From Chryseobacterium cucumeris (lineage in GTDB: Bacteria > Bacteroidota > Bacteroidia > Flavobacteriales > Weeksellaceae): DNA of 64,000 bases. Position 1 is the first letter of the stretch. The number at the start of each line of letters is the position of its first letter. The stretch is from contig NZ_LUVZ01000046.1 in NCBI RefSeq assembly GCF_001593385.1, forward strand, positions 183,749 through 247,748. The letters are read 5' to 3'. This document shows, one piece after another, positions 1 through 9,182 of this stretch. Under the pieces are notes generated by a model. That model was given only the letters and a program-made list of their open reading frames with translations. It did not search any database and was not told the origin of the DNA. The translations under genes and the position numbers were made by a program.

Positions 1-645
1 ATCCTTAAAAATCAGAATATTCTTGCTTCCGTACAGTTTAATCCAACTGATAAATCAGGCTGGAACGGAAATTACAGATTTATCACCAATGATAATCTCA
101 TCAATGCCAATTTCAGTAATGAAGAACGTGAACAGACTTCTCATTTCCTGAACATAGGATATTGGTTCAATAAAGAATTCAGAGTGGATTGGGAAAACTC
201 GATTCATGATATCCAAAACTCTTCACAGTTATTTAAAACAAGAGATTATCGTCTGAATAATTTTGAAACCAAGCCTAAAGCAACGTATAAATTCACCGAT
301 GCCATTCAGGCTGAATTATCTTCTGCTTTCCGTCAGAAACAAAGATTGGATGGCGAAGAACTCCTTAAGGCTTTTGATGTTACAGGAACCATCCAGTGGG
401 AGCGAAGAAAAACGTCTATCCGTGGAAACTTCTCATTTATCAATAACGATTTTACAGGAAACAATTTCAGTATCGTAGGAAACCAGATGCTGGATGGGCT
501 TAAACCTGGAAAAAACCAGGTGTGGAGTGTGTTTATCCAACAGGCTATCAACTCATTCATCCAGCTGAACCTTAATTACGAAGGAAGAAACTCCGGTGAC
601 CGAACCATTCATATCGGAAGTATGCAGGTAAAAGCAAGCTTCTAA
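1..645 (+). CDS. Outer membrane beta-barrel protein, C-terminal fragment
   Basis: The reading frame is open from the first base of the window and stops at 643-645, so only the last 214 residues of a longer protein are present. The fragment consists of alternating polar and aromatic residues in short amphipathic strands and ends in Phe (MQVKASF), as expected of a protein folded by the BAM machinery into the outer membrane. No enzymatic motif is visible. Large exported proteins with a carboxypeptidase-regulatory-like N-terminus and this kind of barrel end are common in flavobacteria, but the N-terminus lies outside the window, so the family cannot be fixed. No terminator is evident before dusB. 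Confidence 0.6.
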   Translation: MLKNQNILASVQFNPTDKSGWNGNYRFITNDNLINANFSNEEREQTSHFLNIGYWFNKEFRVDWENSIHDIQNSSQLFKTRDYRLNNFETKPKATYKFTDAIQAELSSAFRQKQRLDGEELLKAFDVTGTIQWERRKTSIRGNFSFINNDFTGNNFSIVGNQMLDGLKPGKNQVWSVFIQQAINSFIQLNLNYEGRNSGDRTIHIGSMQVKASF

Positions 646-783
646 TTGTGGACAACCGTAAGTGGGGAGTCAATCAAATCTCATATTCACTATTTAAAGT
701 CTTTTTCTTTCCTCCAATTTCCAAAACAAAACAATCATTTAGGCCGATAGATAATATCATAATTATGAATGTTCAGAATTTTG

Positions 784-791
784 TAAATTTG
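784..791 (+). promoter_or_regulatory. -7 promoter box of dusB
   Basis: TAAATTTG matches the Bacteroidota -7 consensus TAnnTTTG and ends only 4 bases before the dusB start codon, so the transcript would be leaderless or nearly so. No clear -33 TTG is seen at the right distance. Confidence 0.5.
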
Positions 792-795
792 CACC

Positions 796-1791
796 ATGAT
801 AAAAATAGGCAACATAGAACTGCCGGAATTTCCGCTTTTGCTGGCTCCGATGGAAGACGTAAGTGATCCTCCGTTCAGACGTTTGTGTAAAATGCATGGT
901 GCAGATTTAATGTATTCGGAATTTATTTCTTCCGAAGGGTTGATTCGTGACGCTATCAAGAGTCGTAAAAAGCTGGATATTTTCGATTATGAAAGACCCG
1001 TTGGGATACAGATTTTTGGTGGTGACGAAGAAGCTATGGCTATGTCTGCAAGAATTGTTGAAACGGTAAATCCGGATTTAGTAGACATTAATTTTGGATG
1101 TCCTGTAAAAAAAGTTGTATGCAAAGGAGCAGGAGCTGGTGTTTTGAAAGATATTGATCTTATGGTGCGTCTTACAAAGGCTGTTGTAAGCTCTACTCAT
1201 CTTCCTGTCACTGTAAAGACCCGTTTAGGATGGGACAGTACCAGCATTAATATTGATGAAGTAGCAGAACGTCTGCAGGAAACAGGAATCAAAGCGCTTA
1301 CCATACATGCAAGAACGCGTGCTCAAATGTACAAGGGTGAAGCAGACTGGGAACATATTTCAAGAATTAAACAAAATCCTAATATTGAAATTCCAATTTT
1401 TGGAAATGGTGATATAGATTCTGCTGAAAAAGCATTAGAATATAAGCAAAAGTATGCCTGTGACGGTATTATGATCGGTCGTGCTGCTATTGGATATCCA
1501 TGGATATTCAATGAAATCAAGCATTTCTTTAAAACAGGAGAGCATTTACCTGAACCTACTATTTCAGACCGGTTACTGGCTGTTCGTCAGCATGCAGAAT
1601 GGAGTGCAGAATGGAAAGGAGAAAGATTAGGATTGGTTGAAATGAGACAACATTACAGCAACTATTTCCGAGGAATTCCTCATTTCAAGGAGTTCAGAAA
1701 AAAATTCCTTGAAGTGTTTACCCTGGAAGAAATGAATAGCTTGATTAAAGAGACCCAACAGTTCTATGAAGAATATCAGGCACAACTATAA
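796..1791 (+). CDS. dusB: tRNA-dihydrouridine synthase, DusB type
   Basis: This is an FMN enzyme that reduces uridine to dihydrouridine in tRNA D-loops in the cytoplasm. The 331 residues have normal family length. Seen directly: the N-terminal flavin-barrel motif APMEDVSDPPFR (17-28), the GCPVKK segment with the likely catalytic Cys102, a glycine-rich KGAGAGVL, and the phosphate-binding TIHARTRAQMYKGEADW strand. The start is the ATG directly after the -7 box. The gene is monocistronic and is followed by a strong hairpin terminator. DusB is the only Dus type in most Bacteroidota, which supports the symbol. Confidence 0.93.
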   Translation: MIKIGNIELPEFPLLLAPMEDVSDPPFRRLCKMHGADLMYSEFISSEGLIRDAIKSRKKLDIFDYERPVGIQIFGGDEEAMAMSARIVETVNPDLVDINFGCPVKKVVCKGAGAGVLKDIDLMVRLTKAVVSSTHLPVTVKTRLGWDSTSINIDEVAERLQETGIKALTIHARTRAQMYKGEADWEHISRIKQNPNIEIPIFGNGDIDSAEKALEYKQKYACDGIMIGRAAIGYPWIFNEIKHFFKTGEHLPEPTISDRLLAVRQHAEWSAEWKGERLGLVEMRQHYSNYFRGIPHFKEFRKKFLEVFTLEEMNSLIKETQQFYEEYQAQL

Positions 1792-1794
1792 AAT

Positions 1795-1824
1795 AAAACC
1801 ATCAGCTTTGCTGATGGTTTTTTT
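1795..1824 (+). terminator. Intrinsic terminator after dusB
   Basis: CCATCAGC and GCTGATGG form an 8-bp stem around a TTT loop, with A residues before and a run of seven T after. It may also serve the convergent deoC. Confidence 0.85.
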
Positions 1825-1841
1825 ATATTGAGAATTTAATA

Positions 1842-2585
1842 TTAATATCCTTCTGATGAAGATTCGTTTTTAATTAATCCCAGAGCTGAAGAGGTTCCAA
1901 TTCTTTTAACTCCCATTTTAATCATTTTTTCAGCATCTTCAGGAGTTCTTACTCCACCTGCTGCTTTTACAGGAAGTTTCCCGGCATTGCTGAGCATAAT
2001 TGTTATTCCTTCAAAGGTTGCTCCGTTAGGCTTTCCTTCGGCAGTCTGATAAAATCCTGTAGATGATTTGACAAAAATTTTCGACAACTCATTTTCAGAA
2101 AAATTCTCTTCTGCCCAGGTAGAAATCTTTTTAGTAAGATCTGCAATTTGTTCATCTGTTAACGCTGCAATTTCAATAATCCATTTTGCAACTTTTTGAT
2201 GTTCAAGAGATAATTTTGTACATTTTACAAATTCTTCTCTTACCAGTTCTATATCTCCCTGCAGATAAGCCGTGTAATTAATAACAAAATCTAATTCATC
2301 TGCCCCGTCTTCTATTGCTTTTGAAGCTTCTGCAAGTTTTTCATCAATAGAGTACGTTCCTTCGTGGAAACCTATTACAGTTCCTACTACAACATTTGAA
2401 TTTCTTTCCTGAATAAATTTTTTGATCTCAGATACATAATCCGGCCGAATCATCACGGCAAAAATATCATTGTCTATTGCTTCCTGAGCAAGTTCTTTAT
2501 CTTTTTGAAGTGTTTCTTCGTGGGAAATACCTGACTGTTCTGGTGTTTTCAGGTAAGTTGAATCCAAATATTGGGCTATGTTCAT
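1842..2585 (-). CDS. deoC: Deoxyribose-phosphate aldolase
   Basis: The enzyme splits 2-deoxyribose 5-phosphate into acetaldehyde and glyceraldehyde 3-phosphate in deoxynucleoside catabolism. The 247-residue TIM barrel shows DELDFVINY (about 97-104), the Schiff-base lysine in FVKSSTGF (Lys173) and the second lysine in KAAGGVRT (Lys207). Their spacing matches Lys167 and Lys201 of the E. coli enzyme. The gene begins 4 bases after an Lrp/AsnC-type regulator and is probably co-transcribed with it. Confidence 0.93.
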   Translation of the reverse strand: MNIAQYLDSTYLKTPEQSGISHEETLQKDKELAQEAIDNDIFAVMIRPDYVSEIKKFIQERNSNVVVGTVIGFHEGTYSIDEKLAEASKAIEDGADELDFVINYTAYLQGDIELVREEFVKCTKLSLEHQKVAKWIIEIAALTDEQIADLTKKISTWAEENFSENELSKIFVKSSTGFYQTAEGKPNGATFEGITIMLSNAGKLPVKAAGGVRTPEDAEKMIKMGVKRIGTSSALGLIKNESSSEGY

Positions 2586-2589
2586 ATTA

Positions 2590-3060
2590 TTATACTTTCA
2601 ATTGTCTGTAAATACCTTGTTCTAAAGATATAAAAGTTTCTGTTCTTGTTACTCCCTTCAGCTTTTGAAGCTTACTAAGGATTTGCATTAAATGATCATT
2701 GTCTTTACAAAGCACTTTCAGGAAAATGGTATAATTTCCTGTAGTATAGTGGGCTTCCACTACTTCGTTGATATCATGCAAAGACTTTACCACTTCCGGA
2801 TAATGGCTTGGCTGATCCAGAAATACACCGATGTAGGAAATCACTTTGTATCCAATTTTCTTAGGATTAAGAAATGAAATTGAATTTTCAATAACTCCTG
2901 CATGTTCGAGTTTTTTGATTCTTTGATGCACTGCAGTAGTGGAAATTCCGACATTTTTTGAAATGTGGGCTAAAGAAGTTTTAGCATTATCCATCAACAT
3001 GTAGATAATTTCCTTGTCAATAGAATCTAAATGGTAGCTTGTGTTGCTCGAATTTTTCAT
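2590..3060 (-). CDS. Lrp/AsnC family transcriptional regulator
   Basis: A 156-residue DNA-binding protein with an N-terminal winged helix (about 12-60; LAHISKNVGISTTAVHQRIKKLE) and a C-terminal ligand-binding and oligomerisation domain of the RAM type. Such proteins usually sense amino acids. It lies 27 bases after the exonuclease-family gene and 4 bases before deoC, so the three may form one transcription unit. The effector and targets cannot be read from sequence. Regulation of its own operon is typical of the family and is inferred here. Confidence 0.85.
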   Translation of the reverse strand: MKNSSNTSYHLDSIDKEIIYMLMDNAKTSLAHISKNVGISTTAVHQRIKKLEHAGVIENSISFLNPKKIGYKVISYIGVFLDQPSHYPEVVKSLHDINEVVEAHYTTGNYTIFLKVLCKDNDHLMQILSKLQKLKGVTRTETFISLEQGIYRQLKV

Positions 3061-3087
3061 TTTCTACTTTTTTATTATTTATGTTTT

Positions 3088-4023
3088 TTAATGTAAATTT
3101 TTAAATTTTACAAAAACCGGAAAGTGATCGCTATATCCACCTAAATACCGGGTACCGGCATAAGTTCTGAATGGCCGTCCTTCAAAATTTCTGGTTCTGC
3201 TGCGGATTTTTTCAGAATTAAATATATGGGCATCCTGAAAAGCCAGCGTCTTATTATCAAGCAAAGATCTTGATATAATGATCTGATCATACAGCAATCC
3301 AGATTTATAATGAAAAGTAGAATAATTTCTTGTAGAAAACAATTGTTGAAAAGGGTTCATTAAAACCTTCTCATGGTCATTGTCATAGAGAATCTGTACT
3401 AAATTTTCATCATCCGGGTTTTCGTTAAAATCACCACACAATATAACATGCTCTTTATCAGCATTTAAAATTTTCATAATCCGTTCCCGTATTTCATTCA
3501 ATATAAAGGTTCTTTTAGGTTTATTGATATCTTTTTCGCGCTTAGAGGGAAGATGGGCGACAAAGACATTAATAATTTCCCCTTTATATTTAATTTTTGA
3601 AAAAAGTACGTCTCGGGTTGTGTCGTAATTTTCTGTGTTTTTATTTACTATTTCAAAAAAGAAAGTAATGGTTTCTGAATCGAGTACCTCTACTTTATTT
3701 TTATCATATAACATGGCTACATCCACTTTTCGTTCGTCCATAGAATTGTAATGAACAATTCCGTATTCCGAATTAAAGGGCTCCATTTCTACTAGATCTT
3801 CCAAAACTTTCCTTCCGGAAACCTCAGATAATCCTATTACAAATGGTAATACTTCATTATCCTCCTTCATCAACTGAAATACATGAGAGATTTTAAAAAG
3901 CTTATTTTTATATCTCTTTTCATCCCAATTCCTTAATCCTGACCGGGTAGGATCTAATTTATGGACAGGTTTCGGATCGGGTAAAAATAAATTTTCAACA
4001 TTATAAAAAGAGAACAGCTCCAT
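3088..4023 (-). CDS. Endonuclease/exonuclease/phosphatase family protein
   Basis: The 311-residue protein has the DNase I-like fold signatures: an early FYNVENLF, a central VILCGDFNENPDD with the catalytic GDFN, and a terminal GYSDHFPVFVKF with the SDH metal and catalytic residues. There is no signal peptide, so it is probably cytoplasmic. The substrate (nucleic acid, phospho-lipid or other phosphoester) cannot be decided from these motifs. It is the first gene of a possible operon with the Lrp regulator and deoC. Confidence 0.8.
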   Translation of the reverse strand: MELFSFYNVENLFLPDPKPVHKLDPTRSGLRNWDEKRYKNKLFKISHVFQLMKEDNEVLPFVIGLSEVSGRKVLEDLVEMEPFNSEYGIVHYNSMDERKVDVAMLYDKNKVEVLDSETITFFFEIVNKNTENYDTTRDVLFSKIKYKGEIINVFVAHLPSKREKDINKPKRTFILNEIRERIMKILNADKEHVILCGDFNENPDDENLVQILYDNDHEKVLMNPFQQLFSTRNYSTFHYKSGLLYDQIIISRSLLDNKTLAFQDAHIFNSEKIRSRTRNFEGRPFRTYAGTRYLGGYSDHFPVFVKFKNLH

Positions 4024-4405
4024 CTACACTAATTTCTATACTTTTAATTTATTATGTCCTTTTTACTTTAAGATGTAAATTTATTATTTTTTTTCAAATT
4101 TTAGTGATTTACCTCTAAAACAGTAAATCAATTTCCAATAAAAAACAATTCAAATATAGTAAAAAATACTAATGAAATAAGTCATTATGAATTAATTTTT
4201 CAACTATCCCACAGTTTCGATATATTAATCAAAATTGAGACAATATATAAAATATGGAATAATAGAAATAAATTTTTAACTTAAAACCAGAAACATTAAT
4301 ATTTTTCACACTTATTGAAATTACAACAAATATTATTCCATTTATCTATAACAAATGGAATTAAATATGGAAGCAGAAAATTAGATCATTTCTGACGATT
4401 TTCGT
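4024..4405. other. AT-rich intergenic gap with one long inverted repeat
   Basis: This 380-base stretch between two leftward genes is very AT-rich and has no credible ORF. The only structure seen is a perfect 11-bp inverted repeat, ATGGAATAATA at 4254-4264 and its complement at 4331-4341. It presumably carries the promoter of the exonuclease-family gene, but no clean -7 box was found. Confidence 0.5.
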
Positions 4406-5077
4406 TTACAATAAATCGGGACGTTTTTCCTTTGTAATTCTTACGGCTTCATCATGACGCCATTCTTCAATTTTTCCGAAATTCCCACTCAAAAGGATTT
4501 TAGGAACATCCAGGCCTTTATAACTTTCGGGTCTAGTATAGATGGGTGGTGAAAGAAGATCATCCTGAAAACTGTCTGTTAAAGCGCTTTGTTCATCATT
4601 CAAAACTCCAGGAAGCAATCTGATAACGGAATCTGCCAGAACACAGGCAGCCAGTTCTCCTCCTGTAAGAACGTAATCCCCAATTGAAATTTCTTTGGTA
4701 ATATGAAGATCTCTTACCCTTTGGTCTATTCCTTTATAATGTCCGCAAAGAAAAATTAAATTCTCTTTGATAGACAATGAATTGGCTATTTTTTGGTTTA
4801 AAGTTACCCCATCCGGAGTCAGATAGATTACTTCATCATAATTTCTTTGAGATTTAAGCTCTGATATACATTTATCCAATGGCTCAACCATCATTACCAT
4901 TCCTGCACCGCCTCCGTAAGGCTCATCGTCAATTTGTCTGTGCTTATTGATTGCCCAGTCTCTCAGATGATGAAAATGTACTTCTACCAGTCCTTTGTCC
5001 ATTGCTCTTTTCAAAATAGAGGTTTGGAACGGACTTTCCATCAATTCCGGAAGTACGCTTATTATGTCAATTCTCAT
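4406..5077 (-). CDS. trmD: tRNA (guanine-N1)-methyltransferase
   Basis: This SPOUT-class enzyme uses S-adenosylmethionine to form m1G37 in tRNA, which prevents +1 frameshifting. The 223-residue length is typical. The characteristic motifs are present: DEPYGGGAGMVMMVEPL (substrate loop), LCGHYKGIDQRV and the knot sequence ISIGDYVLTGGELA. The start overlaps the stop of the upstream NADH dehydrogenase by 4 bases (ATGA), so translation is probably coupled. The usual rimM/rplS neighbours are absent. Confidence 0.95.
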   Translation of the reverse strand: MRIDIISVLPELMESPFQTSILKRAMDKGLVEVHFHHLRDWAINKHRQIDDEPYGGGAGMVMMVEPLDKCISELKSQRNYDEVIYLTPDGVTLNQKIANSLSIKENLIFLCGHYKGIDQRVRDLHITKEISIGDYVLTGGELAACVLADSVIRLLPGVLNDEQSALTDSFQDDLLSPPIYTRPESYKGLDVPKILLSGNFGKIEEWRHDEAVRITKEKRPDLL

Positions 5078-6336
5078 TGTAATGTTCCGTTTTTCTTAGT
5101 AGGTATAATAATTAATCTTAAAGAAGAATCTTTGTTGATATAACTCCACATCCAGTTGAAGAATATGGCCAGTTTATTTCGAACGCTCAAAATTAGCATT
5201 AAATGGAGAAACATCCAGAAATACCATGCCAGAAATCCCTGAAATTTTATAAACGGCAGATCTACAACTGCTCTGTGCTTCCCAATAGTCGCCAATGAGC
5301 CTTTGTCATCATACTCGTATTCTTTCCATTCTTCGTGGCTTTTCTTTAATAGATTTTTACCTAAATTTTTTGCCTGATTAATGGCTACGTTGGCTACCTG
5401 AGGATGCCCATGTGGATATTTAGGGGTTTCCATATAGGCAATATCCCCGATCGCATAAATATTATCGTAACCTTGTATTTTATTATATCGATCAACAATA
5501 TATCTGTTTCTCACTAATTTTTCTTCCGGAAAACCTCCTACAACATTTCCTGTAACTCCGGCTGCCCAGATCACATTATTGGATGGAATTTCTTTTCCGC
5601 TTTTCAAATGAACCTTATCTCCGTCATAATCCGTCACTACTTCTCCACTCATAAAAGTTACCCCAAGATCTTTAAGATATTTTTCTGACTTCTCCTGAGC
5701 CTCACTACTCATTACTGCAAGTGGTTTTTCGGTAGAACTCACCAGAATAATTTTCAGATGATCAAAGTTCATATAAGGATAATCTCTTGGAAGAATATCT
5801 TTTTTCATTTCAGCAAAAGCCCCTGCCAGTTCTACTCCTGTAGGACCGCTTCCCACGATAACAATATTCCAGTTTCCGTCATCGCTTCGGCTTTTTTCAA
5901 TAATCAGTTTTTCAAAGGTCATCAAAACATGATTTCTGATACTGATGGCTTCCTGAGTATTTTTCATTCCGAAAGCTTTGCCTTCCAATTCTTTATTTCC
6001 GAAAAAATTAGTTTTACAGCCCGTTGCAATGATGAGTTTATCATAGGTAAATTCTGCTTCATCAGTAATGACCTTATTGTTGGCAGGATCTATTTCTTTG
6101 ACTTCAGTCATACGGAACTGTGTATTTCTGGACTGCTGAAAAATCTTTCTGAAGGGAAAGGAAATGTTGGAAGGTTCTATCCTTCCTGAGGCTACCTGAT
6201 AAAAAAGCGGCTGAAACATATGGTGGTTCATCCGATCCAGAACAATCACCTTTTTGTTCTTGTTATTCAATGTTTTTGCAAGCTGCAGCCCCGCAAATCC
6301 TCCTCCAATAATGATGATTTTTTCGCGTGTTTCCAT
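5074..6336 (-). CDS. ndh: NAD(P)/FAD-dependent oxidoreductase, type II NADH dehydrogenase
   Basis: This non-proton-pumping dehydrogenase passes electrons from NADH to quinone at the inner face of the membrane. Seen: an N-terminal FAD Rossmann motif (IIIIGGGFAGLQLAK), a second NADH motif (IVIVGSGPTGVELAGAFAE), the FAD-contacting YAIGDIAY, and a C-terminal hydrophobic stretch (about 380-410) that fits membrane anchoring. A longer frame begins with TTG at 6345, but that codon lies inside the -7 box, so the ATG at 6336 is preferred, giving 420 residues. It overlaps trmD by 4 bases. Confidence 0.85.
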   Translation of the reverse strand: METREKIIIIGGGFAGLQLAKTLNNKNKKVIVLDRMNHHMFQPLFYQVASGRIEPSNISFPFRKIFQQSRNTQFRMTEVKEIDPANNKVITDEAEFTYDKLIIATGCKTNFFGNKELEGKAFGMKNTQEAISIRNHVLMTFEKLIIEKSRSDDGNWNIVIVGSGPTGVELAGAFAEMKKDILPRDYPYMNFDHLKIILVSSTEKPLAVMSSEAQEKSEKYLKDLGVTFMSGEVVTDYDGDKVHLKSGKEIPSNNVIWAAGVTGNVVGGFPEEKLVRNRYIVDRYNKIQGYDNIYAIGDIAYMETPKYPHGHPQVANVAINQAKNLGKNLLKKSHEEWKEYEYDDKGSLATIGKHRAVVDLPFIKFQGFLAWYFWMFLHLMLILSVRNKLAIFFNWMWSYINKDSSLRLIIIPTKKNGTLQ

Positions 6337-6342
6337 AATACA

Positions 6343-6350
6343 CAAATTTA
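6343..6350 (-). promoter_or_regulatory. -7 promoter box of the NADH dehydrogenase-trmD operon
   Basis: TAAATTTG on the minus strand is a perfect match to TAnnTTTG and ends 6 bases before the preferred start codon at 6336. It faces away from the lysozyme promoter about 40 bases to the right. Confidence 0.6.
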
Positions 6351-6385
6351 CTGATTTTATTTTAGCATTTAGCAGTGAAAAAAGT

Positions 6386-6393
6386 TAGTTTTG
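6386..6393 (+). promoter_or_regulatory. -7 promoter box of the GH25 lysozyme gene
   Basis: TAGTTTTG matches TAnnTTTG. Its final TTG would be read as an alternative start codon by a gene finder, but it is more plausibly the promoter, with translation from the ATG at 6403. Confidence 0.5.
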
Positions 6394-6402
6394 CAAAACT
6401 TT

Positions 6403-7266
6403 ATGACACCAAAAAAGTACACCAAAAAAACTGCCAAACAAGTCCATAAATCGCGACGGAAGAAGTATTTTTTCCGAAGATGGGTGATATTGGTTATTTT
6501 AATGATAGCATTAGTAGGAACAGGGCTTTATTTAAGACAGTCTATCAGTTATTACTATGCGCTGTACTTTAATAAATTTAAGCATAAAAAGCTTCATAAC
6601 AGTGAAAAGGAAGCAGCAAGAATCCAAAGAATACTAGCCAGCAACCTTGATAAAACCTATGGTTTTGATGTTTCTCATTATCAGAATCGTGAAGATATCA
6701 AATGGGACAGTCTCAGCATCGGAAATAAAACGATTCCATTAGAATTTGTTGTCATGCGTGCAACGATGGGAAACCGAAGTGCCGATAAGCATTTTGACGA
6801 ATTCTGGGAAAGTGCTAAAAAGCATGATCTTATCCGTGGTGCCTATCATTTTTACAGAGCTGATGAAGACCCTGTGATCCAGGCTAATAATTTTTTAGAG
6901 AATGTAAAACTTGAGAGCGGAGATCTTCCCCCGATCCTTGATATTGAAAAAATTCCCAAGCGTAAAACCAGCAAAAAGCTGATTGAAGATCTGAAAATAT
7001 GGTGTAAAATTGTAGAAGATGCCTATGGTGAAAAGCCGATCATCTACACCTACTATCATTATTATAAAGACTTTCTGAAAGGCGAGTTTGAAGATTATCC
7101 TTTATGGCTTGCCAATTACAATGATGTTCCGTCTCCTTCTCCTGATGATGAGTGGGATTTCTGGCAGTTTACAGAAAACGGGATTGTTCATGGTATCAAC
7201 GCTAAAGTGGATCTTGATATTTACAATGGTAATTCGTGGTCATTAAAAAGGCTGACACTGGATTAA
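6403..7266 (+). CDS. Glycoside hydrolase family 25 lysozyme
   Basis: This is a probable muramidase cutting the MurNAc-GlcNAc bond of peptidoglycan. The 287-residue protein starts with a basic tail and one membrane helix (about 25-45), so the enzyme is likely anchored facing the periplasm. The GH25 barrel then follows: YGFDVSHYQ at its start, FVVMRATMG, GAYHFYRADEDP, the catalytic-site PPILDIEK with the Asp-x-Glu pair, IIYTYYHYY and WDFWQFTENG. The ATG at 6403 is preferred over a TTG at 6391 that sits in the promoter. Cell-wall remodelling, not defence, is the simpler reading because of the N-terminal anchor. Confidence 0.85.
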   Translation: MTPKKYTKKTAKQVHKSRRKKYFFRRWVILVILMIALVGTGLYLRQSISYYYALYFNKFKHKKLHNSEKEAARIQRILASNLDKTYGFDVSHYQNREDIKWDSLSIGNKTIPLEFVVMRATMGNRSADKHFDEFWESAKKHDLIRGAYHFYRADEDPVIQANNFLENVKLESGDLPPILDIEKIPKRKTSKKLIEDLKIWCKIVEDAYGEKPIIYTYYHYYKDFLKGEFEDYPLWLANYNDVPSPSPDDEWDFWQFTENGIVHGINAKVDLDIYNGNSWSLKRLTLD

Positions 7267-7405
7267 AAGAAGGGAGGAAGGAAGCACAAAGATGGGAGCT
7301 GATGAAGTTTCATTGATCCCGTATGATATGTTTCAATGAGTCAACTTACAAAATTAGCTAATGGATATCACTTCCATTCTCCATCTCCCTGCTTCCAGCC
7401 TTTAT

Positions 7406-9061
7406 CTAATTACTTTTTCCTAAAAAATTCAGAATATCCGTATTGAGCTGATCTGCGTTTTCAAAAGGAATCATATGGGTGGCCTTGTTGTAGATTTTAA
7501 GTTCAGCATTGGGTATTTCTTTTGCAATAAGTTCAGTATGACCACGTTTAATAACATCATTCTCACCGGCAATAACCAATACTTTAATTCCGATTTTATT
7601 TAAATCTTTCTTCTCAATGCGCGGCTGTGTCAGCATAATTTTCAAAAGCCTTTGTTCATTAAACTTTTCAGGATCCTTCAGCTCTTTCATCACCAGCATT
7701 TTATTTTCAAAATGATCAGTAAGTCTGTCATCCACTCCACCAGGAAATGCATTGGCTCCAATTGCAATCAGCTTATTCAGCTTTTCAGGATATTTCAGGG
7801 CAAATTCCAGTCCGGTATTTCCACCATCACTCCAGCCTGCGATATTTACCTTATTGAGCTTTAATTGGTCTGCTACTGCTTTTACATCATCAGCAAACAT
7901 TTTGTAGGTAAATTCCTTTTTAGAGGAATCTACACTTTTCCCTTGTCCTCTTGTATCTATAGCAATTACTTTATACTGCTTTGATAAAACAGGAATCTGC
8001 TGATAAAAATCTTTAATACTTCCTGAATTGCCATGAAGCAGAATCAATGGTTCTCCTTCACCATACACCTCATAATAAAGGTTGGTATCCTGAAGTTTCA
8101 GATAGTTTCCTACGGCTTTATTTTGCCCATACACAGTTTGCTCCGATTCCTGGATATATTTTGACACATCAGGCATCAGTGCTTCTGCGCTGTCATCTGC
8201 AAAACCGTTTTCATCATCCGTATTTTTGTCTCCGTTTTTATCCATTTTCACATCGATATTAATGGCAGGTGCGGCGAGAGTCATTTTTGTCCACTCTCCG
8301 TAAAATTTCCTTATAAATCCTGTTTTGAACAATGCTGCACTTATATTGACTCTCCCTTCAAATTCTTTTAAAAACTGAATTCCTATAAAAAACCTTCCGT
8401 GTACCCAGATATTACGGTCATTCACATCCAATGTATAAGTTCCGTCTTTAATCATATCACTGGTTAGTTCAACGGTAATTTCTTCATCAAGAATATTTTT
8501 ATCCGGAAAACCATCTTTTTCACTATAAATAGTATACCGTATGATGACAGGCTTATCAGCAGTATAGCTGGCAATATTCAGGTTAATATTCTTAATCTTT
8601 GATTTCTTTTTAGCATTAAAAGCCAATGCGGTTTCACCAAGAAAATCTTCTTTTCTGAGGTGTGGATTTACCGAGTACATAACACTTTTTGTCTTCGTAT
8701 TGACTCCCCAGTTTTTATCAACAAGTTTCTTAGGCTTAATGGTAATCTCTTTAATATTTTTAGTTTTCTCTGTTAAAAATATTTTTTGCTGATCATTTTT
8801 TTTAAAATCCTGTATTGTTTCCTGGTAAGGCTCAAATCCCGGTACTTCTATTTTTATTTTCTGCCGGGGATCTGTATCGGAAAGATCAATTGAAAAATTT
8901 CCTTTTTCATCAGAGATTGTTCCGATTGATTTTTTTTCAATTCCAATCTTTACATAAGGAATTGGATGGTTTTCATTTTTAGAAATGACAGTTCCGGAAA
9001 TAACCTGGGCATGGAAAGCAGAGGCTGTGAAAAGGAAGAATAAAGTATGATCTATTTTCAT
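7406..9061 (-). CDS. Exported alpha/beta hydrolase with N-terminal carboxypeptidase-regulatory-like domain
   Basis: The 551-residue protein begins with a signal peptide (cleavage likely after Ala-Gln near 19). Residues about 20-95 form a beta-sandwich of the CarboxypepD_reg type (VISGTVISKNENHPIPYVKIG). A middle region of about 200 residues has no recognised domain. From about 320 there is an alpha/beta hydrolase: GEPLILLHGNSG oxyanion region, nucleophile elbow GWSDGG, acid-bearing IAGENDVIK and the final His in ATHMIPF. The hydrolysed ester or peptide is unknown. The regulatory-type domain is usual in Bacteroidota surface proteins, but joining it to a soluble hydrolase is less common. Confidence 0.8.
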   Translation of the reverse strand: MKIDHTLFFLFTASAFHAQVISGTVISKNENHPIPYVKIGIEKKSIGTISDEKGNFSIDLSDTDPRQKIKIEVPGFEPYQETIQDFKKNDQQKIFLTEKTKNIKEITIKPKKLVDKNWGVNTKTKSVMYSVNPHLRKEDFLGETALAFNAKKKSKIKNINLNIASYTADKPVIIRYTIYSEKDGFPDKNILDEEITVELTSDMIKDGTYTLDVNDRNIWVHGRFFIGIQFLKEFEGRVNISAALFKTGFIRKFYGEWTKMTLAAPAINIDVKMDKNGDKNTDDENGFADDSAEALMPDVSKYIQESEQTVYGQNKAVGNYLKLQDTNLYYEVYGEGEPLILLHGNSGSIKDFYQQIPVLSKQYKVIAIDTRGQGKSVDSSKKEFTYKMFADDVKAVADQLKLNKVNIAGWSDGGNTGLEFALKYPEKLNKLIAIGANAFPGGVDDRLTDHFENKMLVMKELKDPEKFNEQRLLKIMLTQPRIEKKDLNKIGIKVLVIAGENDVIKRGHTELIAKEIPNAELKIYNKATHMIPFENADQLNTDILNFLGKSN

Positions 9062-9182
9062 GTTAAAAGTTTAAAGCAAACTTATTTATTTTCAACAGCC
9101 CAATATCCCAATACTTTATTAAAATTATTCTCCCTTTAGTTAAAGTTGTTTTAAATATTTTCTAATTATAAATATTTCCTAC

